Shown here piece after piece: positions 59,691 through 64,000 of a DNA stretch of 64,000 nucleotides. The DNA comes from Paenibacillus sp. YN15. GTDB lineage: Bacteria > Bacillota > Bacilli > Paenibacillales > NBRC-103111. Numbering within the stretch: position 1 is the stretch's first letter; the number at the start of each line of letters is the position of its first letter. The notes beneath the pieces are model-generated. The model ran no database searches and was not told the origin of the DNA. It saw nothing but the letters and a program-made list of their open reading frames with translations. The stretch spans positions 242,483 through 306,482 of the forward strand of contig NZ_QMFA01000002.1 of NCBI RefSeq assembly GCF_003285005.1. Direction: 5' to 3'. The position numbers were made by a program, and so were the translations under genes.

Positions 59691-61094
59691 ATGAAGCTGA
59701 AAACGAAAATCCGTATGTATACCATCGGCGGACTGGTCTGTATCCTGGTTTTTTTCAGCCTTTTGATCTATGTGTTTTTTGTCCGCTTCAGCACCAACGC
59801 CGAATTAAGATTGCTGTGGACCAGAGCCCAGACCATTCTCCGCAAGCCGGAGGTGCGGAATGCGAAGGATTGGCAGGAGCCGGAGCTACTTCAGGAATTT
59901 TTGAGCGAGCGGATGATGATCCGCATCATTGACCCGGCCGGCATTGTCCGCTCCCAGATTGTAAGCGATCCGGCGCTGGCCTCCCTTGCCCCCGTGTACC
60001 GAACCTCCTACCATACGCGGGTGGTTGCCGTTTGGGCTGAACGGCGGATTTATATCCAGGTGCCCATTTTGACCGTGCAGGGCAAACGCCAGGTCGGGGT
60101 ATTGGAGCTGGCCAAATCCTTTCATTTGGCCAGAGGCTATTTGCGCATTCTGCTGATCACGTTAGCCTCCGGAAGCCTGGTGGGAATCCTGGTGGCCGTT
60201 TGCGCCGCATTTTTTTATGTGAAATGGATTTACAAGCCTGTGGAGGCATTGGCGGAAACCATGGAGCAAATTGAACGAAGCGGCAGCTTTACCCGGCTGG
60301 ACCCATTGTTTGCGGAAGGGGATGACGAGTTTGGCCGGCTTGGCGGCACCTTCAACCGGATGATGGACAGGCTGGAGGAAAATTACCGGCGGCAGCGGGA
60401 TTTTGTGGAGGATGCGTCCCATGAGCTGCGCACACCTCTGACCGTGATCCAGAGCTATGCCGGGATGCTCCACCGTTGGGGAAGCGAGAATCCTGCCATC
60501 CGCCGGGAAGCGGTGGCCGCCATTCAAGCGGAAGCGGACAGGCTGAAGGAGCTGGTGGCCGGACTTCTCCAATCGGCGGATGCGGACAGTCAAGGAGGCC
60601 AACGGGCTGCCCCGCACACGGAGGTGGATTTGCTGGAGCTTGCAGGGAAAACGGCGGAGGAGATGAGCCTGTCCTTTGATCGGGACATTATTCTGCACGC
60701 CCAGCCGGATGTCTCCTTCCTTGTGTACGGCAGCGGGCAGCAGCTGAAGCAGATGCTGATCAATCTGCTGGACAATGCCATCAAATACAGCAGCCTGCCG
60801 GTTGAGGTCCATTTGGAGCAGGATGGCCGTTGGATCATGCTTGATATCCGGGACCAGGGCGATGGAATTGAGCCGCATCATCTCTCCAGGATTTTCGAGC
60901 GCTTTTACCGGGTGGATGAAGCCAGGACCCGCAGCACCGGAGGAAGCGGGCTGGGCCTGTCCATTGTGGAACGGATTGTGAAGGAGCACGGCGGAACAGT
61001 GGAGCTTAAGAGCCAGCGGGGAAAAGGCACCACAGCCGCAGTCAGGCTGCCGTCCCATATAGAAGACCGCCCTGAGGAGCAGGGCGGTCTGTAG
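59691..61094 (+). CDS. Two-component sensor histidine kinase, HAMP type
   Basis: A 467-residue membrane kinase. Two membrane helices (about 10-30 and 150-175) flank an extracellular domain of about 115 residues. A HAMP domain (about 177-230) leads to the phosphorylated His244 in DASHELRTPLT, and the ATPase follows, with N-box QMLINLLDNAIKY near 351, DQGDGIE near 385, and GGSGLGLSIVERIV near 416. It partners the response regulator directly upstream. The last codons include a perfect 11-bp stem (61064-61090), so the 3' end of the gene doubles as a hairpin facing the convergent NlpC gene. Confidence 0.92.
   Translation: MKLKTKIRMYTIGGLVCILVFFSLLIYVFFVRFSTNAELRLLWTRAQTILRKPEVRNAKDWQEPELLQEFLSERMMIRIIDPAGIVRSQIVSDPALASLAPVYRTSYHTRVVAVWAERRIYIQVPILTVQGKRQVGVLELAKSFHLARGYLRILLITLASGSLVGILVAVCAAFFYVKWIYKPVEALAETMEQIERSGSFTRLDPLFAEGDDEFGRLGGTFNRMMDRLEENYRRQRDFVEDASHELRTPLTVIQSYAGMLHRWGSENPAIRREAVAAIQAEADRLKELVAGLLQSADADSQGGQRAAPHTEVDLLELAGKTAEEMSLSFDRDIILHAQPDVSFLVYGSGQQLKQMLINLLDNAIKYSSLPVEVHLEQDGRWIMLDIRDQGDGIEPHHLSRIFERFYRVDEARTRSTGGSGLGLSIVERIVKEHGGTVELKSQRGKGTTAAVRLPSHIEDRPEEQGGL
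61064..61090. terminator. Stem-loop overlapping the kinase 3' end
   Basis: AGACCGCCCTG and CAGGGCGGTCT form a perfect 11-bp stem with loop AGGAG. It lies inside the last codons of the kinase and 17 bp beyond the minus-strand NlpC/P60 stop. It has no long T run on either strand, so termination may be weak, or Rho-aided. Confidence 0.6.
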
Positions 61095-61106
61095 ATGGCG
61101 GGGAGA

Positions 61107-61643
61107 TTATTTTATTACCCGGCGGGCGGTAATGTAATGGGAGCTCCACCAGGAGGAGTTCAGGCTTGAGTATTTGACTCCGCCTGCGCCGTAGGTGTGC
61201 AGGATTTGTCCGTTGCCGGCATAAATGCCCACATGGGCGATTTTGCCCCCGGACTTGCTGGTGGAGAAGAACACCAGGTCTCCTTTGCGAAGATTGCTTT
61301 TGGACACATAGGTGCCGACCTTGGCTTGGCTCTGGGATTCCCGCGGCAGGGAGATGCCCACTTTTTTGAAGACATATTGGGTGAAGGACGAACAGTCGAA
61401 GGTAGAGGTTACGCCTGAGGGCGATCCGAATTTATATGGAGTTCCGAGATAGCGTCTGCCGATGGAGATGACGTTATCCGCCTTCGTAGCCGAAATGGAG
61501 GCCGCCGCTTCCGTCTCCATTGTCACGGAGCTGGAGGCTGCGAAGGCCTGGGACGGATGCGCCAGGCCAAGGCCTGTCCAAGCGAGGCCTAAGCTGAGTC
61601 CTACAACAGCCACAGGTCGGAGAATGCGAGTACGTATAGTCAT
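61107..61643 (-). CDS. Secreted NlpC/P60 family peptidoglycan hydrolase
   Basis: A 178-residue secreted enzyme. The signal peptide (about 1-36, ending SQAFA) is followed by a short linker and a single NlpC/P60 domain (about 55-178) with catalytic Cys84 in STFDCSSFTQ, His137 in AHVGIYAG and His149 as the third polar residue. Such DL-endopeptidases cut gamma-D-Glu-diaminopimelate bonds in cell-wall peptides during growth or lysis. It lacks SH3 or LysM wall-binding domains. AGGAGG precedes the ATG. A c-di-AMP riboswitch, common before such genes, is not seen in the leader. Confidence 0.92.
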   Translation of the reverse strand: MTIRTRILRPVAVVGLSLGLAWTGLGLAHPSQAFAASSSVTMETEAAASISATKADNVISIGRRYLGTPYKFGSPSGVTSTFDCSSFTQYVFKKVGISLPRESQSQAKVGTYVSKSNLRKGDLVFFSTSKSGGKIAHVGIYAGNGQILHTYGAGGVKYSSLNSSWWSSHYITARRVIK

Positions 61644-61970
61644 GATGATGCCTCCTGTTGATTGAATTTGTGCCCGAGAGCCGGATAAGGCGATAAAAAT
61701 GGCGGTCCGGACCGGATGGTAATGAAAGCGATATAATGCCTTGGCTTACCGGGCTAACGCCAGTATACCAGAACTGAAATTTCATGAATTTGGCAAAGAC
61801 CCGGCAAAACCTTGCCGCCACTGGGATTGAAAGCGTTTATTAGAATCTCATGAGAATTCCACTGTCAAAATGTCTTGACATTTGCCCCGACTATGCATGT
61901 GCCCATTTGCTCCTTCCTGCATAAAGTGAAGAAGGCTACGGCAACGACTTGAGCGGAAGGAAGGTCGCAT
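61644..61970. promoter_or_regulatory. Divergent regulatory gap with a cre-like site
   Basis: The 327-bp gap holds a TATACT -10-like element for the NlpC gene (minus strand, near 61762), a perfect 12-bp palindrome CGGTCCGGACCG (61703-61714) in its leader, and TGAAAGCGTTTATT (61828-61841), which matches the CcpA cre consensus except near its end. No gene is seen. Which of the two divergent genes these serve is unclear. Confidence 0.4.
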
Positions 61971-63581
61971 ATGCTGAACATAGGCGGGATACCGTATGGG
62001 ATAAAGGATGAAGAGGCTGCATTTGCCGCTGTCAGACGGAATATTATCGGCGGAGACCGGATCATCCGCACACCCGGCGGTCCGAGGAAAATGATTTATG
62101 CGGACTGGTGCGCAAGCGGAAGACTCTATGGGCCTATCGAGGATTACATGAAGCATTACATAGGGCCGCTGGTCGGCAATACCCATACGGGTTCCAATGC
62201 CACCGGGGCGTCCATGACCATGGCATATTCCCTGGCGGGAAGCATCATCAGGCGCCACGTCCATGCGTCGCCCCGGGATGTGCTGATGTTCTGCGGAACA
62301 GGGATGACGGGAGCGGTGAACAAGCTCCAGCGGCTTCTGCAAATCCGCGCCCCCAAAGGGCTGCAGGATCGATTATGCCTGCCCGCGGAGGAGCGCCCGG
62401 TTATTTTCATCACCCATATGGAGCATCATTCCAACCATATCTCATGGCTGGAGACCACCGGCGAGGTGGTGATGGTGCCTCCGGACGAACAGGGTCTGGT
62501 CAGTCCGGAAGTGCTGGATCGCGTGGTGTCCTGCTATGGGGACCGGCCGCTTAAGATCGGCGCGTTTACCGCCTGCTCCAATGTAACCGGGCTCATGACG
62601 CCCATTGCCGAGCTGGCGGCAGTGATGCACCGGCACGGCGGCCTGGCCTTCGCGGATTACAGCGCGTCTGCGCCTTATGTGGATATGGATATGTATCCGC
62701 CGCTGCCGGGAGGCTGGCTGGATGCGCTGTACTTCTCGCCCCACAAATTCCTGGGGGGGCCGGGCACCAGCGGCGTGCTGGTGATGCACGGCAGACTGCT
62801 GGGCAGTTCTGTGCCGGATGAACCGGGCGGAGGGACAGTGATCTGGACGGACCCATGGGGAAAGCGGACCTATCTGGGGAATGCGGAGGAGCGGGAGGAC
62901 GGGGGGACGCCGGGATTTTTGCAGGCGATCCGGGCGGCATTGTGCATCAAGCTGAAGGAGGAGCTGGGAACCGGGGCAATGCTTCGGCGGGAGGAACGGC
63001 TGCTTGAGCGGCTCTGGCCCTATTTGGACAGCTGTCCCGGCCTTCATGTGCTGGAAGGAAGGCACCGCTGCAGGCTTGGCATTGTTTCCTTTCATATAGA
63101 AGGACTTCATTACAAACTGGTGACGCGGCTCCTAAATGACAAGTTCGGCATTCAGGCCAGAGGCGGCTGCTCCTGCTCGGGCAGCTACGGCCATTATTTA
63201 TACGGCATCGGTCCGGATGCTTCGGATTATATCCACCATCAGATTTTGAGCGGCAATTTGGAATGGAAGCCGGGCTGGGTGCGGATTTCCCTTCATCCCG
63301 CCATGTCGGAAGAAGAGGTTGACGCCATCGGCAGGGCGGTCCGGGACATTGCCCGGCACGGCCGCACCTGGGGAGAGGAGTACCGGATGGACCGGATTAC
63401 GGGAGAGGTCATCCATACAAGCGGGGCAGAGGCGGCGGAGTGGGATGCAACCGAGGAGCTGGAGGCGGAATGGCAGGGACTATTGAAGCAGTCCCTCCAG
63501 CTCCCCAACCTTCAGAATGTCCACCGTGGCATCGTCGAAGGCAATCCAGCCCTGGTCCCGCATGTAGCACAGCTCCCGTGA
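61971..63581 (+). CDS. Class-V aminotransferase / cysteine desulfurase-like PLP enzyme
   Basis: A 536-residue PLP-dependent enzyme of fold type I. The substrate/PLP blocks include MIYADWCASGRLYGPIE near 42-58, NTHTGSNATG near 70, MEHHSNHISW near 151, and the Schiff-base Lys259 in FSPHKFLGGPGTSG; RGGCSCSGSYGHYL near 399 resembles the desulfurase Cys region. It is longer than SufS/NifS (about 400-410) through an extra C-terminal region. No Fe-S assembly genes lie nearby, so substrate and role are open. GGAAGGAAGG precedes the ATG. The last 102 bp overlap the convergent Crp/Fnr gene; the tail reads PNLQNVHRGIVEGNPALVPH and may be non-homologous extension. Confidence 0.82.
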   Translation: MLNIGGIPYGIKDEEAAFAAVRRNIIGGDRIIRTPGGPRKMIYADWCASGRLYGPIEDYMKHYIGPLVGNTHTGSNATGASMTMAYSLAGSIIRRHVHASPRDVLMFCGTGMTGAVNKLQRLLQIRAPKGLQDRLCLPAEERPVIFITHMEHHSNHISWLETTGEVVMVPPDEQGLVSPEVLDRVVSCYGDRPLKIGAFTACSNVTGLMTPIAELAAVMHRHGGLAFADYSASAPYVDMDMYPPLPGGWLDALYFSPHKFLGGPGTSGVLVMHGRLLGSSVPDEPGGGTVIWTDPWGKRTYLGNAEEREDGGTPGFLQAIRAALCIKLKEELGTGAMLRREERLLERLWPYLDSCPGLHVLEGRHRCRLGIVSFHIEGLHYKLVTRLLNDKFGIQARGGCSCSGSYGHYLYGIGPDASDYIHHQILSGNLEWKPGWVRISLHPAMSEEEVDAIGRAVRDIARHGRTWGEEYRMDRITGEVIHTSGAEAAEWDATEELEAEWQGLLKQSLQLPNLQNVHRGIVEGNPALVPHVAQLP

Positions 63582-64000
63582 CAGGGAGGGTCTGGCGCTG
63601 TTCAGATGCTCCGCCCATACCCGCTTATTGAACGGAATGCGAATGCGTTCCGTTTTTTGCTGTTTCATTTCCTTGATCAGGAAATGGGCGATCCGCTGGC
63701 GGAGGGTTCCCAGGGAGAGAATTTCAATGCGCTGGTTCAACAGAACAAGCCGCTCGGACATGTTCTGCATAAATAGCGCCATAATTTCCGTGTCCAGCGC
63801 AAACAGGGCCAACAGCTCCTTTTTGGTGAACATGAGAATGCTGGCGGACTCCGCGGCAATCACGGTGGCCGGGTAGATATTGGTCTTGGAGAAAATCACC
63901 GCTTCCCCGAAGGTGCTGCCGGTGGAAAAACGGGATACCGTCACTACCTTGCCTGTGGAGTACATTTTCTGCACCTCGATAATTCCGGTGATGACAATGC
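63480..64000 (-). CDS. Crp/Fnr-family transcriptional regulator, N-terminus cut by window edge
   Basis: At least 173 residues are visible. The open frame runs to the window end, reading IVITGIIEVQKMYSTGKVV, the middle of a cyclic-nucleotide-binding fold with the FSTGSTFGEAVIFS glycine/glutamate loop. Then come a dimer helix (ALFMQNMSERLVLLNQRIEIL split) and a winged helix-turn-helix (about 90 residues at the C-terminus) with WAEHLNSARPSLSRELCYM. The FNR-type iron-sulfur cysteines would lie outside the window. The ligand is unknown. Its 3' end overlaps the convergent aminotransferase gene by 102 bp. Confidence 0.88.
   Translation of the reverse strand, partial: IVITGIIEVQKMYSTGKVVTVSRFSTGSTFGEAVIFSKTNIYPATVIAAESASILMFTKKELLALFALDTEIMALFMQNMSERLVLLNQRIEILSLGTLRQRIAHFLIKEMKQQKTERIRIPFNKRVWAEHLNSARPSLSRELCYMRDQGWIAFDDATVDILKVGELEGLLQ

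Noticed and set aside
61644-61800. c-di-AMP (ydaO-type) riboswitch before the NlpC/P60 gene
   Set aside because: The conserved core of that riboswitch is not present in the short leader.
1-64000. Insertion sequences, prophage or tRNA genes
   Set aside because: No transposase, integrase, phage structural gene or tRNA cloverleaf was recognised on either strand.

Overview
The window looks like a chromosomal stretch from a Paenibacillus-like, endospore-forming Firmicute. The signs are strong AGGAGG-type ribosome sites, consensus sigma-A promoters, a Met T-box leader, YesM/YesN-type two-component regulators, LplB/YtcP-type sugar permeases, S-layer-homology (SLH) domains, and a moderately high G+C for a Bacillales genome. 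I see no rRNA or tRNA genes, transposases, phage genes or CRISPR.

Layout. (1) 0.2-0.7 kb: a decayed sugar isomerase remnant beside a palindromic repeat element. (2) 0.7-4.4 kb: a beta-mannoside unit, with cellobiose 2-epimerase and mannosylglucose phosphorylase divergent from a LacI regulator, and operator-like sites between them. (3) 4.4-5.8 kb: a lone family-2 glycosyltransferase and an unrecognised small protein with a sigma-K-like promoter. (4) 5.9-31.8 kb: a large carbohydrate-use locus, all on the plus strand. Module A is a solute-binding lipoprotein, MalF/MalG-type permeases, a beta-helix glycosidase and a GH97 enzyme. Next come a YesM/YesN pair and a membrane-bound AraC regulator. Module B is LplB/YtcP permeases, a second lipoprotein, a paralogous beta-helix glycosidase and a 2509-residue SLH-anchored, alginate-lyase-like multidomain protein. 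Both import operons have paired direct repeats upstream of, or overlapping, their promoters. (5) 32.3-35.0 kb: a DUF2975/Xre pair and rarA. (6) 35.1-44.9 kb: more sugar genes (SGNH esterase, GH31, AraC regulator, GH51 arabinofuranosidase, FAD oxidoreductase with its LacI regulator) plus a nucleotidyltransferase. (7) 45.0-53.0 kb: general and stress genes (DJ-1/PfpI, DUF3977, nitroreductase-like protein with TetR, a broken phosphatase, two HAD hydrolases, GNAT, a short UvrA paralogue). (8) 53.2-64 kb: T-box-controlled methionyl-tRNA synthetase with unusual signature motifs, Gfo/Idh oxidoreductase, orphan SdpR/SdpI, a TPR membrane protein with a structured leader, an OmpR-type two-component system, an NlpC/P60 hydrolase, a class-V aminotransferase and a Crp/Fnr regulator cut by the window edge.

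How it fits together: the SLH protein probably attacks a polysaccharide at the cell surface. Two ABC importers with different binding proteins bring in fragments. The beta-helix enzymes, GH97, GH31, GH51 and the mannoside phosphorolysis pair lack evident export signals and would finish degradation inside the cell. The polymer itself cannot be named from sequence. No importer ATPase is encoded here, so a shared MsmX-type ATPase elsewhere is likely. A second theme is intergenic: at least six loci carry palindromic repeats built on a TAGCGGAA/TTCCGCTA core, several with a nested four-arm layout.
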